This document shows positions 45,115 through 54,905 of a stretch of DNA of 64,000 nt, piece by piece (positions within the stretch are counted from its first letter, which is position 1; every line of letters begins with the position of its first letter). Below the pieces are notes generated by a model that was given only the letters and a program-made list of their open reading frames with translations, ran no database searches and was not told the DNA's origin. Origin of the DNA: Halarcobacter sp. (GTDB lineage Bacteria; Campylobacterota; Campylobacteria; Campylobacterales; Arcobacteraceae); NCBI GenBank assembly GCA_030145305.1, contig JAQYVX010000005.1:143493-207492 (forward strand), read 5' to 3'. The position numbers were made by a program, and so were the translations under genes.

Positions 45115-48100
45115 ATGAAAAAGAATAAACTATTAATTATCTTATCAAGCCTAGTTGCGATCTATGCAATAATTGGTTTTGTAGTGCTTCCAAAAATATT
45201 AAAACCACAAATCGAAAAAATAATTAATGAAAACATTACGCAAAAAGCAAGTTTAGAGAAAATAGAATTTAATCCTTTTTTATTAGAATTCTCAGCTTTG
45301 GGATTAAAAATATTTAATGAAAAAGAGACAACAATTGAGATTGAAAAACTTTTTATTGATTTTTCATTAGCTAAATCAATTCATGAACAGCACATAAATT
45401 TTAAAGCTTTACAAGTAATTAATCCATATATAAATCTTATTCAATATGAAGATGAAAGTTTAAATCTTGAAAAACTAGTACTTTCTAAAAATGAAAATGC
45501 CAAAAAAAGTGAAGAAAAATCAAGCTCAGATATTAAGTTTCAAGTTTATAAAACTGTCTTAGAAAATGCAAAAATAAAGTTTACTAAGTTAGTAAAAAAT
45601 GATGTGCCATTTAGATTAGATATTGATAAATTAGATTATACCTTTTATGATATGGGAACATTTAGAAATACTCTAGCTTCACATAGTTTAGAAATTTTGC
45701 TTAATAAAAATACAAAACTAAAAGTTAAAGGCGGTCTAAGATTAGCTCCTTTTGAAATGTATGGAAATGTAGATATCAAAAATTTTAAACCTAATCAATT
45801 TTTAGCTTATAAGAAAAATATTTTAAATTTTGATTTAAACAAAGATATTTATTTAAATCTAAAATTTGGATATAAATTAAATACTAAAGATCATTTAGAA
45901 ATCAAAATAAATAATGCTAATTTAGACCTAAAAAATCTAGATATCAAACAAGATAAAAATTCTATATTATCTTTAAAACAATTTGCTATTAATGACTTAA
46001 ATTTGAATTATCCTGAGAATATTGTATCAATAGATAAAATATATTTTGATTCATTCAATTCAAAAATAGTTAAGGACAAAAACAATCAATTAAATTTTGC
46101 TAATTTAATTAAACAAGAAACTTTTGTTGAAACCCAAATGGAAGAAAAGATAGAAGAAAAGATAGAAACTTCACTAAAAGAAGAAAAACCTTGGAAAGTA
46201 AATCTAGATTTACTTTCAATCAAGGACTCTAATATAAACTTTAATGATGATATAAATGCAATTTCTCTTGATTCAAAAAATATAAATATCAAGCTAAATA
46301 AATTAAAAGTAAGTGGAAATAATCTTAGTTTAGAAAAAGCTTCATTAAAAAACCCTTCTATTATTTTCAGTGACAAGAAAAATAATTTAAAACTTTCAAC
46401 TAATACTTTAAATGTTAATTTAGAAAAATTAAATGTTAATGATTCTAATTTAAATGTAGAAAAAGCAAAAATAGAAACTCCTTCTTTAGTATTTAATGAT
46501 TTAAAAAATAAAATGGACATTACTACAAAAGATTTAACTATCCTTGCAACAAATAGCTCCCTAGTTGATGAAAAATTAAAAATTGATATTTTAACTCTTA
46601 CTAAACCTAGTGTTTATTTTGTTGATAATAAAAACAATACTTCACTTGTAGCAAAAGAGATAAGCCTAAAAATCAATGATATTTACAATTATAAAGACCA
46701 AATAAAAATATCAAAAGTGAATTTATATGAACCAAATTTAATATTTAAAGATATAAACTCTAAGACTGATATCCTAGCAAAAAATATATCTCTTAATATT
46801 CAAGAAATTTCACAATCAAATAACAAACTAAAAATTCTACGTTCAAGCTTAAATAAACCCTATATTTCTTTGACACTAGGGAAGCAAGATGTAAATACAA
46901 AAAAGGCAAATAACTCTAAAGAAAAAGAAGTAAGTAAAATTGTAAAAAAAGAGTCTAAAAAAGAAGAATCAGATTTTGCTTTTGATATAGGACCAATTAA
47001 AATTAAAGATATGAAAATGACATTTGAAGATAAAAATCTTCCAATTGATTTTAAAACAAATATTACTAATTTAAATGGTGAATTTTCAAGACTAAATTCA
47101 AATAATACAAAACCAACAAAATTGAATCTTGAAGGAAAAGTTGATGAGTATGGATATACAAAAATCACAGGAATTGTTGATATAAATGATATTAAACTTT
47201 TAACTGACACCAATCTTTTATTTAAGAATATTGCTATTAAAAACTTTACTCCATACACTGGAAAATTTATAGGAAGAGAGATAGAAAGCGGGAAACTAAA
47301 TTTAGATTTAAAATATAATATCAAAAAATCTGATTTAAAAGCATCAAACCAAGTCATAATAAGTGATATAAAGCTAGGTGAAAACGTAGAAAGTCCAGAC
47401 GCGGTTAATCTTCCTCTTGAACTAGCAATTGCTTTATTAGAAGACTCAAAAGGGATTATAGACATAGACCTTCCTGTAAGTGGAAATCTTGATGATCCAC
47501 AATTCTCAATTGCTCCAATTGTATGGAAAGTATTTACAAATTTAATTCTTAAAGCTGCAACCTCACCTTTCTCACTTTTGGGTTCTTTATTAGGAATAGA
47601 TGAAGAAAAATTAAAAAGTTTAGAGTTTGAATATGGTAAAAGTGAAATATTAGCATCAGAAAAAGAGTCTTTAGATGGTATTGCAAAAATATTGGCTAAA
47701 AAGCATAAATTAGCCATAAAAATAAAGCCTGTATATGATGAAATAAAAGATAAAGAAGCTTTACAAGATATTAAATTTGAACAATTTTTAATAAAGAAAA
47801 TGGATAAGATACCTGAAGGTGATGCTTATAAAGAAGCATTAGAGGACTTGTATACAAATATTGATGGAGTAAGAAATTTAAATGAGATAGAAGAGCAATT
47901 TACTAAAAAATACAAAGATGGAAAAAAAGAATTCAATAAAAAGAATTATGTAAAATATTTACGTAAATTCTTAGCCTCAAAACAAAAAGTTACAAATGAT
48001 GAATTAGTAAATTTATCAAAAGAAAGAATAGCAAACATATCTAAGTATTTATTAGAGCTTAAAAAACTTGATAAGAAGTCAATAAAAATAGAAGAGATAA

Positions 48101-48162
48101 CAAAACAAAAAGATAGAAAACTTAAATGGGCTGTTTTTAATTTGAACGTAACAACTAAATAA
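45115..48162 (+). CDS. Large DUF748/AsmA-like membrane-anchored protein
   Basis: The 1015-residue protein has one N-terminal TM (about 5-28) and then an extracytoplasmic, beta-rich region. Residues 383-592 are five successive 42-residue repeats (see separate entry). The late region contains the DUF748/AsmA-type block LELAIALLEDSKGIIDIDLPVSGNLDDPQFS in parts, then LLGSLLGIDEEKLKSLEFEYG. The C-terminus is helical and Lys-rich. AsmA-like proteins form lipid-conducting grooves between membranes; a lipid transport role is inferred from this fold class. Confidence 0.8.
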   Translation: MKKNKLLIILSSLVAIYAIIGFVVLPKILKPQIEKIINENITQKASLEKIEFNPFLLEFSALGLKIFNEKETTIEIEKLFIDFSLAKSIHEQHINFKALQVINPYINLIQYEDESLNLEKLVLSKNENAKKSEEKSSSDIKFQVYKTVLENAKIKFTKLVKNDVPFRLDIDKLDYTFYDMGTFRNTLASHSLEILLNKNTKLKVKGGLRLAPFEMYGNVDIKNFKPNQFLAYKKNILNFDLNKDIYLNLKFGYKLNTKDHLEIKINNANLDLKNLDIKQDKNSILSLKQFAINDLNLNYPENIVSIDKIYFDSFNSKIVKDKNNQLNFANLIKQETFVETQMEEKIEEKIETSLKEEKPWKVNLDLLSIKDSNINFNDDINAISLDSKNINIKLNKLKVSGNNLSLEKASLKNPSIIFSDKKNNLKLSTNTLNVNLEKLNVNDSNLNVEKAKIETPSLVFNDLKNKMDITTKDLTILATNSSLVDEKLKIDILTLTKPSVYFVDNKNNTSLVAKEISLKINDIYNYKDQIKISKVNLYEPNLIFKDINSKTDILAKNISLNIQEISQSNNKLKILRSSLNKPYISLTLGKQDVNTKKANNSKEKEVSKIVKKESKKEESDFAFDIGPIKIKDMKMTFEDKNLPIDFKTNITNLNGEFSRLNSNNTKPTKLNLEGKVDEYGYTKITGIVDINDIKLLTDTNLLFKNIAIKNFTPYTGKFIGREIESGKLNLDLKYNIKKSDLKASNQVIISDIKLGENVESPDAVNLPLELAIALLEDSKGIIDIDLPVSGNLDDPQFSIAPIVWKVFTNLILKAATSPFSLLGSLLGIDEEKLKSLEFEYGKSEILASEKESLDGIAKILAKKHKLAIKIKPVYDEIKDKEALQDIKFEQFLIKKMDKIPEGDAYKEALEDLYTNIDGVRNLNEIEEQFTKKYKDGKKEFNKKNYVKYLRKFLASKQKVTNDELVNLSKERIANISKYLLELKKLDKKSIKIEEITKQKDRKLKWAVFNLNVTTK
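46261..46890 (+). repeat. Five tandem 42-codon repeats within the DUF748 gene
   Basis: Repeats start at 46261, 46387, 46513, 46639 and 46765, exactly 126 bases apart. Each unit runs about ten residues of beta strand, a variable turn, a strand such as LSLEKASLKNPSIIF or LNVEKAKIETPSLVF, and an Asp-Lys/Asn-Lys turn. DNA identity is low, so the copies are old, but the period is strictly kept. Confidence 0.8.
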
Positions 48163-48165
48163 ACA

Positions 48166-48263
48166 ATTATAAGTTAATTTTATATTTATATTATTTAATT
48201 AACTTATAATATAAACTAGGTTATTATTCGTATAAGTTATGATTTACATCAAATAAACTTATA
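48166..48263. promoter_or_regulatory. Four alternating TATAAGTT motifs, including a 14-bp inverted repeat
   Basis: TATAAGTT occurs at 48169-48176 and 48231-48238, and its complement AACTTATA at 48201-48208 and 48256-48263. The first two are part of perfect 14-base arms (48166-48179 and 48197-48210) with a 17-base loop that could terminate the DUF748 transcript. The second pair is upstream of the 48273 start. Confidence 0.5.
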
Positions 48264-48272
48264 GGAATTTTT

Positions 48273-48842
48273 ATGAATAAACTGTTATCTTTAATTTTAC
48301 TTTCCATTGTTCTTTTTTTTGGATATGGAATTTACCAAAAATTAGATCAAGCAAAAATAAAAAAAGAACTAAGAGTTTCTTGTCAAAAAAAGACAACAAC
48401 TTTTGAAAATATTTCAAATAAAGAATTGATCCCAAAAGCAATTGAATTATTAAAATCTAATAATTATAAAGTTATCTCAAGAATCGAATTTTCAAAATAT
48501 ATGGAAACAAAGATTTTAAATCATATCTCAATTGAACAAGCTGATAATTTCTTAGAAAATAGTATAAAGAAAATTGCAAAGATTCAAAAAACTCAAGATG
48601 AAATTAATCCTTCAAATGAAAAACTTATTATAGATTATTATATTTATGAAAATGACAAAGAAGATAAAGGTAAAAAATCTGAAAAAGCAAAACTTTATGC
48701 AGGTTATTTAGTTTTTGAATTCAAACTTGAAAACAAATTAATATATAAAATACAAGCTGATTATATGAAGATGGATACAAGTGATATCCCTGAACGTATG
48801 GATTGTATTATTAAATCATTTATTACACTAAAAGGAGAATAA
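48273..48842 (+). CDS. Exported or membrane-anchored protein of unknown function
   Basis: The 189-residue protein is not recognised. It has an N-terminal hydrophobic segment (LLSLILLSIVLFFGYGI), two Cys (one early, one near the end in RMDCIIKSF) and a soluble Lys/Glu-rich body. It ends 3 bases before the next gene, so they form an operon. Confidence 0.65.
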   Translation: MNKLLSLILLSIVLFFGYGIYQKLDQAKIKKELRVSCQKKTTTFENISNKELIPKAIELLKSNNYKVISRIEFSKYMETKILNHISIEQADNFLENSIKKIAKIQKTQDEINPSNEKLIIDYYIYENDKEDKGKKSEKAKLYAGYLVFEFKLENKLIYKIQADYMKMDTSDIPERMDCIIKSFITLKGE

Positions 48843-48845
48843 AAA

Positions 48846-49232
48846 ATGAAACAAAAAATATTTAAAGACAAATATCATATTTTTGAAATAGTTTTTAAAA
48901 AAGATGAAATAGTAGCAAATACAGTTGATGGAATTTTAGCTATTTTAAAAGAAAAAATTGATGCTCATGATGTAATTACTTATATTGCAACTTTTGATCA
49001 ATATGCACAAACTAAAAATTTAAATGGTCCAATAAGAGAAGATATAAAAGATGCAAAAAATATCATCTTTTGTTTTGGAAAAGAGATACCGGCTCCGGAA
49101 GTTATAGCAGTGAGACCTAGAAGTATTGGGATTGCTGAACTTGAGCATTCTATTGTGGTAAACTTTCTTGAGGCGCCAAATGAACAAGCGAATGTAGTTA
49201 TGGAAAATATGATTAAATCTTTAAAAAAGTAA
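48846..49232 (+). CDS. Conserved small cytosolic protein, unknown function
   Basis: This 128-residue protein has no signal peptide or TM. It has an ordered alpha/beta look (VDGILAILKEKIDAHDVITYIATFDQY, read in parts) and a conserved-looking IPAPEVIAVRPRSIGI segment. It may belong to the DUF6858-type group seen in Campylobacterota, but I am not certain. It is the second gene of a two-gene operon. Confidence 0.6.
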   Translation: MKQKIFKDKYHIFEIVFKKDEIVANTVDGILAILKEKIDAHDVITYIATFDQYAQTKNLNGPIREDIKDAKNIIFCFGKEIPAPEVIAVRPRSIGIAELEHSIVVNFLEAPNEQANVVMENMIKSLKK

Positions 49233-49240
49233 AGATTTAA

Positions 49241-49269
49241 AGACTTTAGCTTTTTTAAAGCTAAAGTCT
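49241..49269. terminator. Bidirectional terminator overlapping the mutS2 stop
   Basis: AGACTTTAGCTTT (49241-49253) and AAAGCTAAAGTCT (49257-49269) form a perfect 13-bp stem around TTT. The right arm covers the stop and last codons of mutS2 on the minus strand. Confidence 0.85.
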
Positions 49270-51462
49270 AATAACTTTAGCCCCAAACCCACCTTGTGAA
49301 GGATGGGCATCTGTATATGATTGGACTTTTGGATGTGAATCTAAAAACTTTTTAACAGCATACGATAACTTACCTGTTCCAATTCCATGATAAACTAAAA
49401 GCTCATCAAAACCTGCAATTAAAGCATCGGATAAAAACTTATCAAGATTTTCAATAGCTTCATCTGACCTTTGTCCATGTAAATCAAGTTTAACATGTCC
49501 ACTATCTGGCTTTTGAACAGTTAAAGTAGGTTTTGCTTTTGCTTTTATTTTTGGAGGATTTCCACTTCTTTGTAAATCAGCTAGAACAACTTGCATTTTC
49601 ATTCCTGCATCATTTTCAATAAAGGCTTTTTTCCCTTTGATTGATATTATTTCACCTTTTGTACTTCTATATTTAACTCTATCCCCTACTTTTAAATCAG
49701 CTACAACTTCTTGAACTTTTTGAGTTTTTATTGATTTTGCTTTTTCATGAGCTATATTTAAATGCTGATGACCTTGAGCAATTTTTGATTTAATTGCCTT
49801 TTTTGCTTCATCTCTTGCATCACTATATTCTCTTTGAAGTTTTGATTTTTCCATATAAATTTGTTCATCTAAATTTTGTTTAATTTCTTTTAAATTTCTA
49901 TTTAATCTTTCATGTTCTTCAATTTCTTGATTTAATTTTTGAATTTTTTGTTTATATTCAATCTCTAAAGCTGAACTTCTTTCTATTAATTCATTTAATT
50001 TATCTTTATCTTCACCATAAACAATTTTTGCTTTTTTTATTACATAATGTGGAATTCCATATCTTGAAGCAGTTTCAAAAGCATATGATTTTCCAATAGT
50101 TCCTTGTAAAAACTCATAAGTAGGTCTTCTATTCTCTTCGTCATATAAAGCAGCTACTAATTCAACTTCTTTATTTGAAGCCATTAAAGCAGCTAATCTT
50201 TTATGGTGAGTTGTAATTATAATCTTTATATCTTTTTCAATTAATTCTTCAATTACTACTTTAAATAAACTTGCAGCTTCATCTGAATCAGTTCCAAGTT
50301 CAATCTCATCAACTCCAACAATTGCATTTTTTGAAGAAAATAGTTTAGAGAACTCTACCATTCTTCCCGCAAAAGTAGAAATATCATTTTTTACACTTTG
50401 AGGATCATCTAAAACAGCTGTTATTTCTTTAAAGGTTCCAATTTGAGTATCTTTATGTGCATTATAAGGAAGCATATATTTTGATAATAAAACAGCAGAT
50501 AAAATTGATTTTAACATCATAGTTTTACCCCCTGCATTTACTCCTGTTATCATAACAACTGATTTTGAAAAATCAATAGTAATTGGTTTTGCACCATGAA
50601 GTGCTGGATGTCTAAAATCCACAAGCTTATTATTGTTTTTCTTATTTGGTAAAATAAAATTTTTATCCCCAATTTTTGCAAAAAACAATCTTGCTTGATA
50701 ATGATCAAATCTATCAAACTCTTTATTTATAAATTTTAAAAACATTAAATTTTTTTCAAATAAAGAAGAGATTTCTTTACATATTTTTAATAAAATTTCT
50801 TCTTGCTTATTTATTAAATCACTTTGTTTTTGTTTTAAAGAACTTACACTATGAGGCAATACATAAAAAAATCCAGAGTTTGATCTATCAATAACTGAAG
50901 CTTTAAGAATATGATTAAACCCTCCACGAACTAAAATACACTCTTCGCCATTTATATAATGGACTTGAGAATCAACTAAGTAAGACCTTAGTTTTGTATT
51001 ATTTATCATCTTATATAAGTTTTGTTTTATTTCTTGCTTATTTTGATAAATTGCATCTTTTATAGAATCATAATCTTTATCTATCCCAGATTTTAGATTT
51101 GTCTTTTCATCAAAATATTCTGTTACTTTTGTTATCTCACTTGGAATAATAATTTTATTAATCCACTCTTGAAGTTTTCCATCAAAATTAAATCTTTTTA
51201 GATAGTTAAAATAATTTATAATTTTTACAAATTCATATATTTCATATACTTTCAAAACACCTTGCTTTTGAATATGCATTAAAGCATTATCCAAATCTTG
51301 CACTTTTTGTGGTTCTTTGAAATCAAAAGATGAAAGTTCATTTATTAGTTTTTGATGAATATTAATATCACCTTCTAAAATAATTGATTTTTCTCTTGCT
51401 AATAATCTTGAAAAAGATTCTATATAGTCTGTTAAGTCTAGTTTTTTAAATATTTCTTGCAT
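49261..51462 (-). CDS. mutS2: MutS2 endonuclease/ribosome-collision factor
   Basis: The 733-residue protein has a MutS core with Walker A GVNAGGKTMML, Walker B region IVGVDEIELGTDSDEA, TTHHKRLAALMAS, then a long coiled coil (about 490-590) and a C-terminal Smr domain with LDLHGQRSDEAIENLDKFL and HGIGTGKL. MutS2 lacks the mismatch-recognition domain. In various bacteria it suppresses recombination or splits collided ribosomes. Confidence 0.94.
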   Translation of the reverse strand: MQEIFKKLDLTDYIESFSRLLAREKSIILEGDINIHQKLINELSSFDFKEPQKVQDLDNALMHIQKQGVLKVYEIYEFVKIINYFNYLKRFNFDGKLQEWINKIIIPSEITKVTEYFDEKTNLKSGIDKDYDSIKDAIYQNKQEIKQNLYKMINNTKLRSYLVDSQVHYINGEECILVRGGFNHILKASVIDRSNSGFFYVLPHSVSSLKQKQSDLINKQEEILLKICKEISSLFEKNLMFLKFINKEFDRFDHYQARLFFAKIGDKNFILPNKKNNNKLVDFRHPALHGAKPITIDFSKSVVMITGVNAGGKTMMLKSILSAVLLSKYMLPYNAHKDTQIGTFKEITAVLDDPQSVKNDISTFAGRMVEFSKLFSSKNAIVGVDEIELGTDSDEAASLFKVVIEELIEKDIKIIITTHHKRLAALMASNKEVELVAALYDEENRRPTYEFLQGTIGKSYAFETASRYGIPHYVIKKAKIVYGEDKDKLNELIERSSALEIEYKQKIQKLNQEIEEHERLNRNLKEIKQNLDEQIYMEKSKLQREYSDARDEAKKAIKSKIAQGHQHLNIAHEKAKSIKTQKVQEVVADLKVGDRVKYRSTKGEIISIKGKKAFIENDAGMKMQVVLADLQRSGNPPKIKAKAKPTLTVQKPDSGHVKLDLHGQRSDEAIENLDKFLSDALIAGFDELLVYHGIGTGKLSYAVKKFLDSHPKVQSYTDAHPSQGGFGAKVIRL

Positions 51463-51683
51463 CTGCGGATTATAACTTAAAAGCTATAAGTCTATTATAA
51501 AGAAAAAAATTAATACAAAATATATAAAATAAAATTTTCATGAATATCTTAATAAATTTAGCTTATTTTAATTTTACATTTGATAGTATCTTATTATATT
51601 TAAATATTTTGTCAAAAATACTTATTTATTTCTTCAAAAAATATGAATTTATTATTTGAAACGTACACAACAAAAGGAAAAAA

Positions 51684-51902
51684 ATGGCAGATTTAGTAAA
51701 CGGAACAGTAAAATGGTTCAACAGTGAAAAAGGTTTTGGATTTATTCAACAAGAAGATGGTGGAAAAGACGTATTTGTACACTATAGACAAGTTAATAAT
51801 TCAGGATATGGTAGAGTTACATTAGAAGAAGGTCAAAAAGTTACTTTCGAAATCGGTGAAGGTCAAAAAGGACCACAAGCTGAAAATGTAACTGCTTTAT
51901 AA
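51684..51902 (+). CDS. Cold-shock domain protein
   Basis: This 72-residue single CSD protein has the RNA-binding motifs KGFGFIQ (RNP1) and DVFVHY (RNP2), beginning [16 protein letters not shown]. It binds single-stranded RNA or DNA as a chaperone. A 221-base gap upstream is AT-only and could contain a long 5' leader as in cspA. A strong terminator follows. Confidence 0.95.
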   Translation: MADLVNGTVKWFNSEKGFGFIQQEDGGKDVFVHYRQVNNSGYGRVTLEEGQKVTFEIGEGQKGPQAENVTAL

Positions 51903-51928
51903 TCATATAATTATAAAACTACTTACTT

Positions 51929-51961
51929 AAAAAAGCTAGTCTGGAAAGACTAGCTTTTTTT
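51929..51961 (+). terminator. Strong intrinsic terminator after the cold-shock gene
   Basis: AAAAAAGCTAGTCT pairs with AGACTAGCTTTTTT around a GGAA tetraloop (51943-51946) and runs into a T tract. Confidence 0.93.
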
Positions 51962-51989
51962 ATGCCCAATATTTCAGACTTCTAAGAGT

Positions 51990-52418
51990 TTACATCTCTT
52001 CAATTAAATAAAATGTACTTTTACCAATCTCTTTATCATAATTAACACTTTCTTTATTTCCAAATTCTGAGGCAATTGCTCTTGCTTTAATAAAAGAACT
52101 AGCTGTTTCTATAACTTCTTTTTTATCCGCAGTTGTGATAAGTGATTTATCATTTCCTTTTAAAAACTTTTTAGCTCTTTCTTCTTCATTAATTGTGATT
52201 TTAACAATATCAATATCTCTTTTTACATCTAATCTAGCTTTTTTCTTTTCATCGTCAAATCTTAATATTCTATTTCCATTTGAAGAAATTTTCATTGTTT
52301 TTGCGCTTAAAATATCTTCAGTGTTTTCTAAAATAATATATGATTTTCCATTTATTAATATTTCATCTTCACTTAATAATTTTATTTCTTTAATTAGAGT
52401 TTTCTTACCCTTTGCCAT
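51990..52418 (-). CDS. Small hypothetical protein
   Basis: The 142-residue soluble protein is not recognised. It is Lys/Glu-rich, starts KGKKTLIKEIKLLSEDEIL and has no Cys, TM or signal. It may have a beta-rich N-terminal half (LINGKSYIILENTEDILSAK). It is divergent from the DEAD-box helicase across 101 bases. Confidence 0.6.
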   Translation of the reverse strand: MAKGKKTLIKEIKLLSEDEILINGKSYIILENTEDILSAKTMKISSNGNRILRFDDEKKKARLDVKRDIDIVKITINEEERAKKFLKGNDKSLITTADKKEVIETASSFIKARAIASEFGNKESVNYDKEIGKSTFYLIEEM

Positions 52419-52519
52419 GTAAATCCTTATAATTTTTTGCCATTATATCCAATAGTTCAGCTATTTTCATAGAATTAAGTATAATACAATAAAAACTAAC
52501 ATTTATTAGGAAAATAATA

Positions 52520-53764
52520 ATGACATTTGAAGAGTTAAAATTACAAGATAATCTTATAAAAGCAACAAAAATAAACAAGTACATAGAAGTTAATGCCATT
52601 CAAGAAAAAGTGATACCTTTAATCTTAGAAGATTGTGATGTTATGGCAAAAGCACAAACAGGAAGTGGAAAAACTGCGAGTTTTGTTTTACCAATTTTAG
52701 AAAAACTTTCAAAAATTCATAGAAATCCAAATCAAAAAGCAAAATTAAAAGTTTTAGTTTTAACCCCAACAAGAGAGTTAGCGCTTCAAGTAGCAAATAA
52801 TTTTGTATTATTTAGTGAATTTTTAGAAAAAAAACCAAGAATTGTAAGTATTATTGGTGGAGAAAATATAGGTGATCAACTTCTTGATATCCAAAAAGGT
52901 TGCGATATTATTGTTGCTACAACAGGAAGATTAATAGATATATTAAATAAAAAACAAATAGATTTAACAAAAATTGAATATTTTGTTTTAGATGAAGCTG
53001 ATAAAATGCTTGATTTAGGTTTTGAAGAAGAGCTTGAAACTATATTAAAAGTATTGCCACTAAAAAGACAAAATCTTCTTTTTTCTGCTACTTATCCACC
53101 AAAGATATTAAATATAGTATCAAAAATCACAAAAAATCCTATAGAAGTAAGTATAAAAGATGAAAGTCAAATTGTTAAAACTATTACTCAAAGAGTGATA
53201 AGAGTTAATAAAGAGAATAAAAGTCCTCTTTTACGGCATTTAATAGTAAAAGAAAAATGGGAACAAATATTAGTTTTTATGGCAAATAAAAGAGCTGCTG
53301 ATAATATTGCTCAAAAATTTAGAAAATATGGTTTTAAAGCAGAATCTTTTCATGGAGATTTAACACAAGAAGAGAGAAGTTACACCCTAAAAGAGTTCAA
53401 AGAGAAAAAAATAAAAGTCTTATTCTCAAGTGATATAGCAGCAAGAGGTTTAGATATAGAAGATATTTCCTGTGTTGTAAACTTTGATTTGCCTCGTTCT
53501 ACTGCTGATTATATACATCGTATAGGAAGAACAGGACGGGCAGGAAAGACAGGAATAGCAATATCTTTTATAAATTTTGAAAATGAAGAGCACTTTAAAT
53601 TAATTGAAAAAAGATGTGATGTAAAACTTTTAGAAGAACAAATTGAAGGTTTTGAAGAGACAGGAATAGCTCCTTTAAAACAAAAAGGTAAAGAAGCTGT
53701 TAAAGGCAAAAGAAAAAGTAAAAAAGATAAATTACGAGAAGAAGCTTTAAAAAACAATAAATAG
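52520..53764 (+). CDS. DEAD-box RNA helicase, RhlE-like
   Basis: The 414-residue protein has all motifs in order: the Q motif region, AQTGSGKT, PTRELALQ, TTGRLID, DEAD in VLDEADKMLD, SAT, ARGLDIED and HRIGRTGRAG. A basic tail (KGKRKSKKDKLREEALK) follows, as in RhlE-type helicases in ribosome assembly and RNA decay. It stands close to the cold-shock gene and may share cold adaptation. Confidence 0.93.
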   Translation: MTFEELKLQDNLIKATKINKYIEVNAIQEKVIPLILEDCDVMAKAQTGSGKTASFVLPILEKLSKIHRNPNQKAKLKVLVLTPTRELALQVANNFVLFSEFLEKKPRIVSIIGGENIGDQLLDIQKGCDIIVATTGRLIDILNKKQIDLTKIEYFVLDEADKMLDLGFEEELETILKVLPLKRQNLLFSATYPPKILNIVSKITKNPIEVSIKDESQIVKTITQRVIRVNKENKSPLLRHLIVKEKWEQILVFMANKRAADNIAQKFRKYGFKAESFHGDLTQEERSYTLKEFKEKKIKVLFSSDIAARGLDIEDISCVVNFDLPRSTADYIHRIGRTGRAGKTGIAISFINFENEEHFKLIEKRCDVKLLEEQIEGFEETGIAPLKQKGKEAVKGKRKSKKDKLREEALKNNK

Positions 53765-53871
53765 ATTTTGGATTTTAGATTAAAAAATCAAAATTTTAAA
53801 GAGGATTTGAGTGCCATTAAGCTATTATTCAAGTTAATTAAAAATCTAAATAATAATAAGTAGGGAAAGAA

Positions 53872-54846
53872 ATGGTTGAAAGAAAAGGTTCTATACTAAC
53901 GGTTAGAGAAGATATAAAAGTTTTTGATTGTACTATTAGGGATGGTGGTTTAATTAATAATTATCAATTTTCAGATGAGTTTGTAAAAGCACAATATGAA
54001 TCATGTGTAAATGCTGGTATTGATTATATAGAAATTGGGAAAAATGTATCTCCTACTATTATGAGTGAAGATGAGTATGGTCCTTGGAATTTTTGTAAAG
54101 AATCTGATCTTAGAAGAATCGTTGGAACAAATGACACTAATACTAAAATAGCTGTTATGGCCGATGTTGGAAGAACTTTAAAAGAGGAAATTATTCCAAA
54201 AGAAGATAGTGTGGTAGATATGATTAGAGTTGCTACGTATATTCATCAACTTCCAGGAGCTATTGAATTAATTGAAGATGCTCATGCAAAAGGTTATGAA
54301 ACAACTTGTAATATTATGGCAATATCAAAATCATTTGATGATGAATTAAATGAAGTTCTTGAAACATTAAGTAAAACTAATGTTGATGTTATTTATATTG
54401 CAGATAGTTTTGGTTCATTTTATCCTGAACAAATTAATAGATTAACAGAAAAATATATTTCTTATGCAAAACCTGCTGGTAAAAAAGTAGGTATTCATGC
54501 TCACAATAACTTACAACTTGCCTATGCAAATACTTTAGAAGCTATGATGTATGGAACAAGTTATTTAGATGTAACAACATCAGGATTAGGTAGAGGTGCA
54601 GGAAACTGTCCTTCTGAATTATTATTAGGATTCTTAAAAAACCCAAAATATAAATTAATGCCTGTACTAAAATTTATTGAAGAGCATATGATTTCATTGG
54701 AAAAAGAGTTAGATTGGGGATATAGTGTTCCATATATGATAACTGGAAAACTAAATGAACATCCACGACCTGCTATGAAAGCAAGAGATGAAGGAAATAC
54801 TGAATATAGACAATTTTATAGAAATCTACTAGAAGAGTATAGTTAA
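53872..54846 (+). CDS. HMGL-like pyruvate-carboxyltransferase family aldolase
   Basis: This 324-residue TIM-barrel protein has the DRE-TIM signature FDCTIRDGGLINNY with Asp and Arg, GIDYIEIGKN and the metal HxH in GIHAHNNLQLAYA, followed by GLGRGAGN. It resembles 4-hydroxy-2-oxovalerate aldolase (DmpG/MhpE) and related aldolases, without the DmpF partner nearby. The substrate is unknown. It is a single gene with a terminator shared with tupC. Confidence 0.8.
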   Translation: MVERKGSILTVREDIKVFDCTIRDGGLINNYQFSDEFVKAQYESCVNAGIDYIEIGKNVSPTIMSEDEYGPWNFCKESDLRRIVGTNDTNTKIAVMADVGRTLKEEIIPKEDSVVDMIRVATYIHQLPGAIELIEDAHAKGYETTCNIMAISKSFDDELNEVLETLSKTNVDVIYIADSFGSFYPEQINRLTEKYISYAKPAGKKVGIHAHNNLQLAYANTLEAMMYGTSYLDVTTSGLGRGAGNCPSELLLGFLKNPKYKLMPVLKFIEEHMISLEKELDWGYSVPYMITGKLNEHPRPAMKARDEGNTEYRQFYRNLLEEYS

Positions 54847-54873
54847 GCCTTTTTATCTTTACTAAATATATAT

Positions 54874-54905
54874 AAAAAGCTTGGTATTTTTAAACTAAGC
54901 TTTTT
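54874..54905. terminator. Bidirectional terminator
   Basis: AAAAAGCTTGGT (54874-54885) pairs with ACTAAGCTTTTT (54894-54905) with one G-T pair. It lies between convergent genes and abuts the tupC stop; a T run follows on the plus strand. Confidence 0.8.

Noticed and set aside
51463..51683. Long structured cold-shock leader upstream of the csp gene
   Set aside because: The gap is long enough, but it is almost only A and T and I could not find a clear cold-box or stable stem by eye.
53765..53871. Hairpin after the DEAD-box helicase gene
   Set aside because: An ATTTT-A-GATT/AATC-A-AAAT stem contains a mismatch and only A/T pairs apart from one; not enough to call a terminator.
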